DNA from: JAFGBN01 sp964394145
GTDB taxonomy: Bacteria > Chloroflexota > Dehalococcoidia > GIF9 > AB-539-J10
Assembly (NCBI GenBank): GCA_964394145.1
Contig: CAYMVL010000038.1
Span: 1-54,153 of the forward strand
Length of the DNA stretch: 54,153 nucleotides
Reading direction: 5' to 3'
Shown here: positions 8,339 to 17,090 of the stretch, in pieces
Layout: each line of letters opens with the position of its first letter
Numbering within the stretch: position 1 is the first letter of the stretch
Notes under the pieces: generated by a model
Database searches by the model: none
Told to the model about the DNA's origin: nothing
Seen by the model: the letters and a program-made list of their open reading frames with translations, nothing else
Made by a program: the position numbers and the translations under genes

Positions 8339-8840
8339 ATGACAAAGAACACAAGGGAGCACAGTCAATCATTCAAGGCCAGAGTAGCGCTGGAAGCCCT
8401 CAAGGGCGAATAGACAATAGCCGAACTGGCCAGCCCCTATGAGATTCACCCCTGCCAAGTGCGCAAGTGGAAGAGAGCTTGCCGAAGGCACCGCCGGCAT
8501 TTTCGGTCATGACCAGTCCCAGAAAGAAAAGGCCAACGCCTCTCTTATCTTCCGGCTGTACCAGCCTATAGGCCAACTTGAGGTAGAGAGTAATTTCATG
8601 GAGAACGCCCTGGGTCGCCGACCGCCAGTACCTGAGAACCGCTTGCTACCGAGTGCGTATACATGCCGATCTCCCGCGGCCTTTCTTCGCTACCTGCATG
8701 CCATTATCGAGGAGAAAAATGGCATCAGAATCAGTATGGAGGCAAAAACACCGAGCGTCCCCACCAAGCTTCAGACTATCCGACGCCGGCCCGGGTATCT
8801 AACTCGATCCATGCAGGAGCTATTGGAGGAGTCATGCTAG
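8339..8840 (+). pseudogene. decayed IS3-family insertion sequence (orfA and 3' end of orfB)
   Basis: From the ATG at 8339 the sequence reads a typical IS3-family OrfA start (MTKNTREHSQSFKARVALEA) with an in-frame TAG at 8411, then continues TIAELASPYEIHPCQVRKWK, the helix-turn-helix of this family, to a TGA near 8510. Around 8720-8800, in another frame, residues NTERPHQASDYPTPARV match the conserved C-terminal motif of the OrfB DDE integrase. Most of the integrase core, about 700-800 bases, is missing and the rest is frameshifted, so this is a deletion relic. No target-site duplication or clean terminal repeats could be placed. Confidence 0.8.
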
Positions 8841-9060
8841 AATACCTGGCACCCGATACGCGAAGCACAGCAGGACCAGAAGTTGACGAAGTTAACTTGG
8901 TAGCCATTCCGGCCTAATGATGAGGCCCACCTATGCTTCCAAGCGACTCCATATGCGGACAACAGATCGTTCATCAGTTTTTTCAAGAGATCTGCCTCGC
9001 TCACAAAACTATGTCTTAGCAGCCCACACTTTGGCCCATAGTCGATTGGCCTTCCTGCCT

Positions 9061-10770
9061 CTAACGCCCAAAATCGGTCGTTACCGTAGGGAGATATGCA
9101 TTTTGCAGGTATTGAGATACCATGCGCTGTGCATTGAAATACGAGCCATTAATAGCTATCGCTGAGCGCATGATGTTGGCAAACTGGTCCGGCCGTTCGT
9201 AATACATGGGCAATATTTCCAGCTCAAGCTTGTCGTAGAGAGAAGCAAGTTCCCTCTCGATATTCGTCTCAGATTGATAGCCGTCACCGATGGACCAGCC
9301 GGTCACCCCCTCGACATGCCCTTCAATCCACCATCCATCCAGAATGCTGAAGGTCGGGACTCCGTTCAGCGCTGCCTTCATGCCGCTTGTTCCCGAAGCC
9401 TCCCGTGGTTTCTGGGGGGTGTTTAACCATACGTCAACACCAGAGCACAAATACTTTGCAAGCGTTACATCATATTCCTCAAGGTAGACTACAGGTATCC
9501 AGTCCTTGAGCGCCTTAGCTGCCTCAAATACCCTTCTGATGAGTGCCTTACCCCCTTCGTCTCTGGGATGCGCCTTACCTCCATAGATAATCTGCAGCCG
9601 CCGACCCTTCTGAACCATGTGTCTCAACCGTTCTAAATTGTGAAAAAGCAGGTCGTGCTGTTTATACTGGGTGGCACGCCTAGCAAACCCGATAGTCATT
9701 ACATCCAAACTCATACTAACACCGCTACGCCGCTCCACCTCAGTAAGCAATGCCTTTTTCGCCTCGGAGTGGGTTTTCTTAATGTCATCCAATGGTATCC
9801 GTACAGCGTACTTCAGGTAGAAATTGTCACGCCGCCATTGCGGGATAAAACGATCATATAGTCCTTGAAAAGCCGGCGACGTCCAGGTCTGGGCATGTAC
9901 CCCGTTAGTAATGGCATCAATGCGGTGATTGGAAAACATTCTACGTGTGACTTCTTCGTGGCGCATCGAAACGCCATTAACATACCGCGAAAAGCACAGT
10001 GCCAGACTGGTCATATTCAAGACACCATTGCAGCAACATTGAGCTTCGATTAGAGAGTCCGTTCGCTCATCACCCAGAATCTCCCTCACCAGGTCAAGAG
10101 GAAACTCATCATGACCAACCGCCAGAGGCGTATGTGTCGTGAAGACGCAATGCTGACTGACTGTCTCCCTGTCGGCAGGGCCTACGCATCGAAGACCACA
10201 TCCCCACGCCTGCTCTTCCAGCAGCGCCAGAGTAACAAGCGCAGAGTGCCCCTCGTTCATGTGATAGGCCTGGACTCTAAGATGCCCCAGAGCACGCAGC
10301 ATCGCTACTCCGCCAAGACCAAGGATTACCTCCTGAGCAAGACGATAGCGCGCATCGCCTCCGTACAGGTGCTCGGTAAGGCTCTGCTGCCATGGCGTAT
10401 TTTGCGGTAAGGACGTATCCAGAAAATAGACAGGTACGGAACGTCCGAACTCGCTACGCACCAGGTAGCGCCATGCCTGCACCTGTACCTGACGGCCAGC
10501 TAAAGTCACATACACCATCAGTGGCATTTTTTCCAGGAAGCCCTCGGGAGACCATTGTGAATCCGTTTCCGATTGGTTTCCGCAGCCATCCAGGTGCTGC
10601 ACGAAATAGCCCCTGCGATGCAGTAGTGTCACTCCTGCCGCTGACAAGCCCAGATCAGCAGCAGCACGAAGAGTATCACCCGCAACCACTCCCAACCCGC
10701 CACTATAAGTAGGTATCGCGGGGTCGGCGGCAACCTCCATTGAGAAGTAGGCTAGGGTCAAAGTGTCCAC
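9061..10770 (-). CDS. glgP: alpha-glucan phosphorylase (GT35, short form)
   Basis: A 569-residue glycogen/maltodextrin phosphorylase of the short bacterial/archaeal type. It releases glucose-1-phosphate from alpha-1,4-glucan using inorganic phosphate and pyridoxal phosphate. Near the N-terminus LAYFSMEVA and YSGGLGVVAGD form the active-site entrance. MNEGHSALVTLALLE and TTHTPLAVGHDEF follow, and the C-terminal EASGTSGMKAALNGV contains the PLP lysine region, followed by SILDGWWIEG. The start is a GTG at 10770, the only start keeping the conserved LAYFSME. It has no clear ribosome-binding site and sits inside a palindrome. Its product could feed NDP-glucose to the TreT-like enzyme (inference). 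Confidence 0.9.
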   Translation of the reverse strand: MDTLTLAYFSMEVAADPAIPTYSGGLGVVAGDTLRAAADLGLSAAGVTLLHRRGYFVQHLDGCGNQSETDSQWSPEGFLEKMPLMVYVTLAGRQVQVQAWRYLVRSEFGRSVPVYFLDTSLPQNTPWQQSLTEHLYGGDARYRLAQEVILGLGGVAMLRALGHLRVQAYHMNEGHSALVTLALLEEQAWGCGLRCVGPADRETVSQHCVFTTHTPLAVGHDEFPLDLVREILGDERTDSLIEAQCCCNGVLNMTSLALCFSRYVNGVSMRHEEVTRRMFSNHRIDAITNGVHAQTWTSPAFQGLYDRFIPQWRRDNFYLKYAVRIPLDDIKKTHSEAKKALLTEVERRSGVSMSLDVMTIGFARRATQYKQHDLLFHNLERLRHMVQKGRRLQIIYGGKAHPRDEGGKALIRRVFEAAKALKDWIPVVYLEEYDVTLAKYLCSGVDVWLNTPQKPREASGTSGMKAALNGVPTFSILDGWWIEGHVEGVTGWSIGDGYQSETNIERELASLYDKLELEILPMYYERPDQFANIMRSAIAINGSYFNAQRMVSQYLQNAYLPTVTTDFGR

Positions 10771-10785
10771 AGAATATTTGTGGAA
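10767..10785. repeat. near-perfect palindrome over the glgP start codon
   Basis: TCCACAGAATATTTGTGGA is a 19-base palindrome with one mismatched pair. It includes the GTG start of glgP on the minus strand. It could be an operator or an RNA hairpin limiting translation; no regulator is assigned. Confidence 0.45.
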
Positions 10786-10955
10786 ATACTACTCCATTAA
10801 GTCATTACAACGCAAATGCGGGACTCGAACCAAACGCCTCAAGAACCAGCCTGGCACGGGCCGATGACGTCGTTCTATACAACAAACTCTCTGGAATATC
10901 CTGATAATTGAATACAAGGCAATACTCATTGCTCACAGGCTGAGGCTGGATGATG

Positions 10956-10984
10956 TTGACAAGAAAAAAGAGTTGTGCTACCAT
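10956..10984 (+). promoter_or_regulatory. promoter of the PEP-synthase-like / glutamate-synthase-like operon
   Basis: TTGACA at 10956-10961, a 17-base spacer and TACCAT at 10979-10984. The -35 is perfect and the -10 matches 4 of 6. The -10 is overlapped by a 17-base palindrome, so a repressor bound there would block RNA polymerase. The leader would be about 55 bases. Confidence 0.6.
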
Positions 10985-10996
10985 ATGGCATATGGT
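10980..10996. promoter_or_regulatory. 17-bp perfect palindrome overlapping the -10 box (candidate operator)
   Basis: ACCATATGGCATATGGT has 8-base arms around a single G. It overlaps the -10 element of the promoter for the gene at 11045, the position expected for a repressor site. It does not match the archaeal NrpR operators I know (GGAA-N6-TTCC or GGTA-N6-TACC). Confidence 0.6.
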
Positions 10997-11010
10997 TACC
11001 GTATGCCGTT

Positions 11011-11032
11011 CTCTACTCTGCACAGAGTAGAG
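11011..11032. promoter_or_regulatory. second perfect inverted repeat in the leader
   Basis: Arms CTCTACTCTG and CAGAGTAGAG (10 bp each) are separated by two bases and end two bases before the GGGAGG ribosome-binding site at 11035. As DNA it could be an operator; as RNA the two-base loop is too tight for all ten pairs but a shorter stem could form. Confidence 0.55.
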
Positions 11033-11044
11033 ATGGGAGGAATC

Positions 11045-13720
11045 ATGAGAATGCCAGGAGCAGTCGCCGAAGTGGTCAGTACCGGATTAGCTCCCCTTGA
11101 CGAACTTCTACAGGGGCTACGATTAGGGGATAACGTCGTATGGCAGGTTGAGCGACTCGAGGACTATCCCTATTTTGCCAAAGCCTTCGCCGAGCAATCG
11201 ATTAAGGACGGTCTCGACTGCGTCTACTTCAGCTTCGCTGCCCACACCCCTATACTTGAGCTGCGACCTCGGCTTACCATCATCAAGATAGACCCCGGCC
11301 CCGGCTTTGACTACTTTACCGGCGAGGTGCATAGAATAATTGAGGAACGCGGAGGGACTGTCTGCTATATATTTGACAATCTCTCCGATTTGGTAGAGGA
11401 GTGGGCTACGGACGAACTGCTGGCTAATTTCTTTCAGGTAACCTGCCCTTACCTTTTTCAGGTTAAGGCCTTGGCATATTTTGCTCTCAGACGCGGGCAG
11501 CACGGTCACAGCGCCGTGGCCCGGGTGCGCAATACTACCCAGGTCCTGGTAGATGTTTACCATGTTGGCGGCAACAGTTACATCCAGCCGCTGAAAGTGT
11601 CGGACCGCTACTCCCAGCAAATGTTTCTGCCTCACATGATCGGTGGCGATGGCTGGGAGCCAATTTCCCGCAGCGGCGATGCAGCCAGGATATTGACGAC
11701 CGCCACCAAACGCCCGCTCAGTATCAGCTCCGAGTCAATCGCTCCCTGGGATTCTGTTTACCGCAAGCTGCTACAGCACCAGGAGATGCAGGAAGATTTC
11801 CCCAGCCCGACCCGGGAGACTATGGCGCTGAAAGAAGCACTGTCGCGCATGATGATTGGCAATCACAGGAAGCTAGTACAGCTATCCGACCGTTACCTCA
11901 CCCTGGGAGAGCTGCTACGGATACGAGACCGCCTCATTGGCTCCGGGAGAATCGGCGGTAAAGCAGCCGGTATGCTGCTGGCAAGGGGTGTTCTGCTTTC
12001 AGGCAAGGAGCAGACCGATTTTTCAGCGGTGCTGGAGGAGCATGATTCCTTCTACATAGGCTCAGACGTGTTCTTCACCTTCCTGGTGAATAATGACCTC
12101 TTTCAGCTCAGGCTGGCACTAACAAGAACAGGCAGACTGTCAAGGGAGGAGTTTGCCAAATTGGAGCAAAGGTTCCTGGAGGGCAGGTTCCCAGAAGAGA
12201 TAATGGAGCAGTTCCGCGGCATGATTGATTACTATGGACAAGCACCGATAATAGTCCGCTCATCAAGCCTTCTTGAAGATGGTTTTACCGATGCCTTTGC
12301 CGGGAAGTATCGGAGCGAGTTCTGCGCCAATCAGGGAAGCCCCGATAAACGCCTAGAAGCCTTCTTAAGGGCAATCAAACTGGTCTATGCCAGTGCCTTG
12401 AACCCGGACGCCCTTGCATATCGCCACAGGCGGGGTCTGGGCGAAGGGGACGAGCAAATGGCGGTCCTAGTGCAGCGTGTCTCCGGCATGCCCTACAAGC
12501 AGTATTTCTTCCCAAGCCTGGCCGGGGTAGCCTTTTCCCACAATCTGTATGCCTGGACCAGCCGAATTGACCCCAAAAAGGGAATGATCAGGCTGGTGTT
12601 CGGCCTGGGAACCCGCGCTGTAAACCGTGTAAGCGGTGATTACCCCAGAATGATAGCAGTCAGTCATCCCAACATCAGACCGGAGATTGGTATGGAGGTG
12701 GCCAAGTATTCCCAGCGGATGGTAGACGCCATAGATCTCGAAAAGAACGACTTTGTAACCGAGCCTCTCGCCGAGGTCGTCAAGGGAGATAAATATCCCG
12801 TTCTGAATTTGCTGACCTCGGAGATAGCCGACGGCTATCTGCGCGACTGGTTTGTGACCTCACTGGCCACTTCTGGCAAGAATCTGGTCTTAACCTTTAA
12901 TAACCTCATAGGCCAGACCGCACTGGTCAATATAATCGGGGAAATGCTAAGGAGACTAGAGGAGGCCTGGGGCCAGCCGGTTGATGTTGAATTTACAGCC
13001 TATGTGGACAACGAGAATAATGTGAGAGTCAACCTGGTCCAATGCCGTTCACTTCGTGTGCCCACGCTGGCTGGCTTAGAGGTCAGCATACCTGAAAGAC
13101 TGCCTAAAGAACAGATGCTTTTCCGATCTAACCGGGCCATAAATGCCGGGATGGTCGACAATATTGGATACATTATCTACGTTGACCCGAGAAAATACGC
13201 CGAGGTAGCAACAATAGATGTCAAGAAGGCTCTGGGGCGAGTGATAGGCAACCTAAATAACCGCTTGGCTCATGAGGAGCGTAAATTGATGATTATGGGG
13301 CCGGGCCGCTGGGGCAGCAATAACATTGAACTCGGTGTTAATGTGGGCTATGCGGACATCAACAATGCGGCAGTCCTTGTCGAGGTCGCCTGTGAGAAGG
13401 CCGGGCAAACCCCCGAACTCTCTTACGGGACTCACTTTTTTCAGGATCTGGTGGAGTCTGACATCTTCTATCTGCCTGTCTATCCCGACAACGACGCCGC
13501 TGATTTTAACACCGAGTTCTTTGTCCGATCACCAAATGTACTGAAAGACCTTCTCTCAGAACTACGCGATTTCGAGGATATTGTCCGTGTTATTGACGTG
13601 CCAGCCGCAACCGGGGGTGCTTCGGCGAAAGTCATCGCTGACCCGCAGACTCACAATGCCGTCTGTTTCTTGGACAGAAGTGAAATATCAAATACCAATT
13701 CCAAATCAGGAGGAAACTAG
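11045..13720 (+). CDS. PEP-synthase/PPDK N-domain protein with RecA/KaiC-like N-terminus lacking the P-loop
   Basis: An 891-residue protein; ATG at 11045 is preferred over an upstream TTG at 10973 because GGGAGG lies just before it and the TTG overlaps the -10 box. Residues 1-200 resemble a KaiC/RadA-like fold (STGLAPLDELLQGL) but the Walker A glycine-lysine loop is replaced by GDNVVWQVE, so no ATP hydrolysis is expected there. The middle has the ATP-grasp nucleotide domain of PEP synthase/PPDK (GRIGGKAAGMLL, IIVRSSSLLEDG, AFAGKYRSEF). The phospho-histidine swivel and PEP-binding barrel of true PEP synthase are not seen; the last 250 residues are unassigned. It is probably a phosphotransfer or nucleotide-binding regulator rather than a PEP-making enzyme. 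The glutamate-synthase-like gene starts two bases after its stop. Confidence 0.75.
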   Translation: MRMPGAVAEVVSTGLAPLDELLQGLRLGDNVVWQVERLEDYPYFAKAFAEQSIKDGLDCVYFSFAAHTPILELRPRLTIIKIDPGPGFDYFTGEVHRIIEERGGTVCYIFDNLSDLVEEWATDELLANFFQVTCPYLFQVKALAYFALRRGQHGHSAVARVRNTTQVLVDVYHVGGNSYIQPLKVSDRYSQQMFLPHMIGGDGWEPISRSGDAARILTTATKRPLSISSESIAPWDSVYRKLLQHQEMQEDFPSPTRETMALKEALSRMMIGNHRKLVQLSDRYLTLGELLRIRDRLIGSGRIGGKAAGMLLARGVLLSGKEQTDFSAVLEEHDSFYIGSDVFFTFLVNNDLFQLRLALTRTGRLSREEFAKLEQRFLEGRFPEEIMEQFRGMIDYYGQAPIIVRSSSLLEDGFTDAFAGKYRSEFCANQGSPDKRLEAFLRAIKLVYASALNPDALAYRHRRGLGEGDEQMAVLVQRVSGMPYKQYFFPSLAGVAFSHNLYAWTSRIDPKKGMIRLVFGLGTRAVNRVSGDYPRMIAVSHPNIRPEIGMEVAKYSQRMVDAIDLEKNDFVTEPLAEVVKGDKYPVLNLLTSEIADGYLRDWFVTSLATSGKNLVLTFNNLIGQTALVNIIGEMLRRLEEAWGQPVDVEFTAYVDNENNVRVNLVQCRSLRVPTLAGLEVSIPERLPKEQMLFRSNRAINAGMVDNIGYIIYVDPRKYAEVATIDVKKALGRVIGNLNNRLAHEERKLMIMGPGRWGSNNIELGVNVGYADINNAAVLVEVACEKAGQTPELSYGTHFFQDLVESDIFYLPVYPDNDAADFNTEFFVRSPNVLKDLLSELRDFEDIVRVIDVPAATGGASAKVIADPQTHNAVCFLDRSEISNTNSKSGGN

Positions 13721-13721
13721 A

Positions 13722-15389
13722 ATGAATCTACGAAGACCAAATGCCAGTGATGCTACCAGGACTTCTAACCGCTCAAAAAGCGTTGTGCCCATGAGCGGCT
13801 TATGCTCGCGGTGTGTAGATGGATGCACCGGAAACTGCGAGGTTTTCAGGGCAACTTTTCGCAGCCGTGAGCTGCTCTATCCGGGACCCTTCGGGGAGGT
13901 AATAGCTGGCGGAGACAAGGACTATCCTGTCGACTACTCGCACTTCAATATCCAGGGGTATGCCCAGGGAGCCAAAGGGCTGCCAGACGGTGTTACAGGA
14001 GATTCAGATTCAGCTATCTTTCCGGTGGTGAATACCGAGACTGAGTACGGCTGGGATAACAAAGTAAGGATGCGCCTACCGGTATTTACGGGGGCGCTGG
14101 GCTCTACCGAGATTGCCCGCAAGAACTGGGAGCATTTTGCTGTCGGCGCCGCCCTCAGCGGTATAACCCTGGTCTGCGGCGAAAACGTCTGCGGCATCGA
14201 CCCCCAGCTTGAACTCGACAGGCACGGTAAAATTGTCTCCTCGCCGGACATGGACCGCCGCATCGAAATATACCGGCGCTACCATCGGGGATATGGCGAA
14301 ATGCTGGTGCAGATGAATGTTGAGGATACCAGGCTCGGTGTTGCCGAGTATGTAATCGGGAAACACGGACTGGATAGCATTGAATTAAAATGGGGGCAGG
14401 GCGCCAAGTGCATTGGCGGGGAGATAAAGGTTAGCAGCCTGGAACGAGCTTTAGAATTGCAGCGGCGCGGTTACATCGTCACCCCCGACCCCTCAAACCC
14501 CCTTACCCAGGCGAGCTTTCACAACGGCTCACTTAAAGAGTTCGAGCGCCATAGCCGCCTCGGCTTCATCAGTGAAGAGGACTTCTATGCTGAGGTAGAG
14601 CGGTTGCGTAGACTGGGCTTCAAACACATCACCCTGAAAACAGGCGCCTATAGTCTCCGCGAGCTGGCAATGGCTATCAAGTGGAGCTCAAGAGCCAGGA
14701 TTGACCTGTTGACTATAGACGGCTCCGGCGGAGGCACGGGCATGAGCCCATGGCGCATGATGGAGGAATGGGGCATACCCAGTCTCTACCTGCACTCTGC
14801 GGCCTATGAATTCTCCCAGAGGCTGGCCAACAGAGGTGAGCGGGTACCCGATATCGCCTTTGCCGGCGGCTTCAGCAGTGAGGATGGCATCTTCAAGGCG
14901 CTGGCCCTGGGCGCGCCTTTTGCTAAGGCAGTATGCATGGGGCGGGCGCTTATGATTCCGGGCATAGTGGGAAAGAACATTGCCCACTGGCTCGCTGAGG
15001 GGAAGCTGCCCAATACCGTCAGCCAGTTTGGCTCAACCGCAGAAGAGATATTTATCTGTTATGAAGAGGTCAAGGATTTGGTTGGCCCCGAAGAAATGAA
15101 GAATATCCCGCTCGGTGCGCTGGGAATCTATAGCTACACTGAAAAACTCAGGATAGGCCTCCAGCAGCTAATGGCTGGCGCGCGCTGCTTCAGCTTGCCC
15201 GCCATCAGCCGAAATGACCTGATGTCGCTGACCGAGGAGTGCGCCAAGGTTACCGGTATCCCTTACCTGATGAATGCCTATCGAGAGGAGGCAATAGACA
15301 TTCTGGAGGACCGCGATAAAGAGTATGAAACCATGGGTGCTCTATTCAGCCATGCGCGCCCTTTTCGAAGAGTCAGAACCTACGAATAG
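13722..15389 (+). CDS. FMN-binding glutamate-synthase-like protein
   Basis: A 555-residue protein of the GltS-domain family, homologous to the FMN/synthase half of glutamate synthase but without the glutamine amidotransferase domain. An N-terminal cysteine cluster C28-x2-C31-x3-C35-x3-C39 could bind an Fe-S centre. The barrel has IELKWGQGAKCIGGE, DLLTIDGSGGGTGMSPW and a glycine-rich phosphate-binding loop (FAGGFSSEDGIFKALALGA). The start is ATG 13722 with AGGAGG eight bases upstream; the longer frame from 13581 only reads into the previous gene. Glutamate synthase makes glutamate from 2-oxoglutarate; whether this shortened form uses free ammonia, and which electron donor, cannot be read. It sits between the PEP-synthase-like gene and nrpR. 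Confidence 0.85.
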   Translation: MNLRRPNASDATRTSNRSKSVVPMSGLCSRCVDGCTGNCEVFRATFRSRELLYPGPFGEVIAGGDKDYPVDYSHFNIQGYAQGAKGLPDGVTGDSDSAIFPVVNTETEYGWDNKVRMRLPVFTGALGSTEIARKNWEHFAVGAALSGITLVCGENVCGIDPQLELDRHGKIVSSPDMDRRIEIYRRYHRGYGEMLVQMNVEDTRLGVAEYVIGKHGLDSIELKWGQGAKCIGGEIKVSSLERALELQRRGYIVTPDPSNPLTQASFHNGSLKEFERHSRLGFISEEDFYAEVERLRRLGFKHITLKTGAYSLRELAMAIKWSSRARIDLLTIDGSGGGTGMSPWRMMEEWGIPSLYLHSAAYEFSQRLANRGERVPDIAFAGGFSSEDGIFKALALGAPFAKAVCMGRALMIPGIVGKNIAHWLAEGKLPNTVSQFGSTAEEIFICYEEVKDLVGPEEMKNIPLGALGIYSYTEKLRIGLQQLMAGARCFSLPAISRNDLMSLTEECAKVTGIPYLMNAYREEAIDILEDRDKEYETMGALFSHARPFRRVRTYE

Positions 15390-15413
15390 TCCGCCGACCG
15401 CACGCGATAGCGC

Positions 15414-15440
15414 CGGCAGGGCACCAAGTATGCCCTGCCG
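15414..15440 (+). terminator. 10-bp perfect hairpin after the glutamate-synthase-like gene
   Basis: CGGCAGGGCA and TGCCCTGCCG pair perfectly around a seven-base loop, 25 bases after the stop codon. No U-run follows, so it may be a factor-assisted terminator or mRNA 3'-end stabiliser rather than a classic intrinsic terminator. Confidence 0.55.
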
Positions 15441-15471
15441 TACATTCTACGGGGCCCCTCCCATGCACTGG

Positions 15472-15501
15472 TTGACATCTCATTCCCCTCCTCCATATAA
15501 T
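15472..15501 (+). promoter_or_regulatory. consensus sigma70 promoter of nrpR
   Basis: TTGACA (15472-15477) and TATAAT (15496-15501) are both perfect with an 18-base spacer. This shows that a start codon at 15500, which lies inside the -10 box, cannot be used and that nrpR starts at 15539. The gene can thus be transcribed independently of the upstream operon. Confidence 0.8.
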
Positions 15502-15538
15502 GGCTTCGGTAGACGGTTGCCACCAGCCGGAGGTGCCA

Positions 15539-16540
15539 ATGGGATTTGAAACAAATGATTCCGAGCGTAAGGTCTGGGCAATCCTTAATACGTTAGCAGG
15601 CTCACAGGAAGCGGTAGGCTCAACTACTATCACCAAGCACCTGAAGAGCCAGGGAATAGAGCTCAGCGAGCGGGCGGTAAGATATCACCTGAGAATGATG
15701 GATGAGAGAGGTCTCACCCGGCTTGCCGGCAGGAGAGAGGGCAGAATAATTACGGAACTCGGGCAGGCTGAGCTGAAAAAGGCTCTTGTTAGCCACAAAG
15801 TCGGCCTTGCCTTCTCAAGGATTGAGACCCTGGCCTTTCGCACCAATTTTGATTGGGGCAACCGCACTGGCTTTGTACCGGTCAATATCTCCTTCTTCCC
15901 GAAGGGCAACTTCGATAAGGCTCTGAAAGTCATGAAGCCTGTTTTCCAGGCGGGGCTCTGTGTCAGCGAGCTGGTAGCAGTAGCCGGCGAAGGCGAGACC
16001 ATTGGCGAGCTTACAATCCCCGAAGGGAAGACGGGTCTGGCTACAGTCTGTAGCATTGTAGTGAATGGCACGTTACTTAAGGCCGGCGTACCAATTGACT
16101 CAAAATTCGGCGGTATACTGCAAATAAGAGATAAGAACCCTCTCCGCTTTGTCGAACTCATTCATTACTCTGGCAGCTCTCTTGACCCTACGGAGATATT
16201 CATCAGGGCCAATATGACATCTGTCGCCAAGGCAGCCAGAACTGGCAGCGGCGAGATACTAGCCAACTACCGGGAGATACCCGCCATCTGCCTCCCTCTC
16301 GTTAAGGAAGTGGAGCAGAAGCTCAAGGATGCTGGCATTGGCGGCATTCTCCTGATAGGAAACGTCAGTGAGCCAGTTTGCGAAATCCCAATAGAACTTA
16401 ACCGCATCGGGATTGTCTTAGTTGGTGGCTTGAATCCGGTGGCCGCAGCCGCTGAGGCCGGCATAACCAGTGAAAGCCTCGCTATGAGTACCGTCATTGA
16501 CTATCGGAAGCTGGTTAGAGTTTCTGACATTATGTCATAG
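15539..16540 (+). CDS. nrpR: NrpR-type transcriptional regulator (winged helix plus one NrpR domain)
   Basis: A 333-residue regulator with GGAGG five bases before the ATG at 15539. Residues 1-75 form a winged helix (VWAILNTLAGS, TKHLKSQGIELSERAVRYHLRMM, RLAGRREGRIITELG). Residues 85-333 match the NrpR (DUF128) regulatory domain with repeated alpha-beta elements ending in IGIVLVGGLNPVAAAAEAG. In methanogens NrpR represses nitrogen-assimilation genes and is released by 2-oxoglutarate. Here it lies directly downstream of a glutamate-synthase-like gene, which fits a nitrogen-linked role; I infer that it may control the operon starting at 11045. Only one NrpR domain is present, so dimerisation would be needed. 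Confidence 0.88.
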   Translation: MGFETNDSERKVWAILNTLAGSQEAVGSTTITKHLKSQGIELSERAVRYHLRMMDERGLTRLAGRREGRIITELGQAELKKALVSHKVGLAFSRIETLAFRTNFDWGNRTGFVPVNISFFPKGNFDKALKVMKPVFQAGLCVSELVAVAGEGETIGELTIPEGKTGLATVCSIVVNGTLLKAGVPIDSKFGGILQIRDKNPLRFVELIHYSGSSLDPTEIFIRANMTSVAKAARTGSGEILANYREIPAICLPLVKEVEQKLKDAGIGGILLIGNVSEPVCEIPIELNRIGIVLVGGLNPVAAAAEAGITSESLAMSTVIDYRKLVRVSDIMS

Positions 16541-16844
16541 AGTAAGCCTAATTTATATTCCACCAGGATGCCAACGGCGAGGGAAGGGTCAAAGAGCAGG
16601 TTTCGCGCACCCCTGTGCCGCCGGTCAAGAGTTAGACGCGTGAGCAGCTTATCGGGGGGAGTGGTTTACGAACTAGCCCTCAATTTCAGCCTTGCTATCC
16701 TGTTGATGTAGACTATAAGAGGAATCCCGGGGACCCATGCAGGAAGCGGCAGCAACAGTTGCAGAAGCCGTTCAGCAACCCTCACCAGCACTCCCGCATG
16801 AAGGCCCTGCCTGCAAGAGCCCGGTATGAAAGGCAAGGGAAGGC
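16541..16844. other. 304-base gap, nothing recognised
   Basis: Spacer between nrpR and the zinc-ribbon gene. The 73-codon antisense frame at 16666-16887 has no family features. No hairpin terminator with a U-run was found after nrpR. Confidence 0.4.
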
Positions 16845-17021
16845 ATGAGCATTCACTACGAATTGCAGAAGATAAGTTCAAACACATGGTATTGCCCTAA
16901 ATGCAAGAAAAGGGTAACCCCAAAACAGCCCATTGAATACGAGACGTCAGATAACGGCAGAGAGGTCATAACCGGCTTCTGTCCCTATTGTGGTTCAAAG
17001 ATATATAAGGTGATAGGATAA
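16845..17021 (+). CDS. small zinc-ribbon protein (58 aa)
   Basis: A 58-codon frame running from ATG 16845 to TAA 17019-17021. It has two zinc knuckles, CPKC (residues 17-20) and CPYC (46-49), separated by about 25 residues that include a polar turn (YETSDNGRE), the classic layout of a rubredoxin-like or zinc-ribbon fold binding one metal. The sequence before the start (AAGGGAAGG) can serve as a weak ribosome-binding site. Its partner and role are unknown; such peptides often bind nucleic acid or larger enzymes. Confidence 0.6.
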   Translation: MSIHYELQKISSNTWYCPKCKKRVTPKQPIEYETSDNGREVITGFCPYCGSKIYKVIG

Positions 17022-17090
17022 ACGGAAGCTATCTGGGCTTTTCGGGTGAATGGACAAAATAATACCATTCATCATGATTACACGAACACA

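Noticed and set aside
10805..10835. tRNA T-arm-like string on the minus strand (GGTTCGAGTCC)
   Set aside because: The T stem does not pair beyond two bases and no acceptor, D or anticodon arms can be drawn.
13581..13721. Longer N-terminus for the glutamate-synthase-like gene
   Set aside because: It overlaps the previous coding sequence in another frame, while ATG 13722 has a perfect AGGAGG.
15500..15538. Upstream ATG of nrpR at 15500
   Set aside because: It lies inside the TATAAT box of a consensus promoter, so it cannot be in the mRNA.
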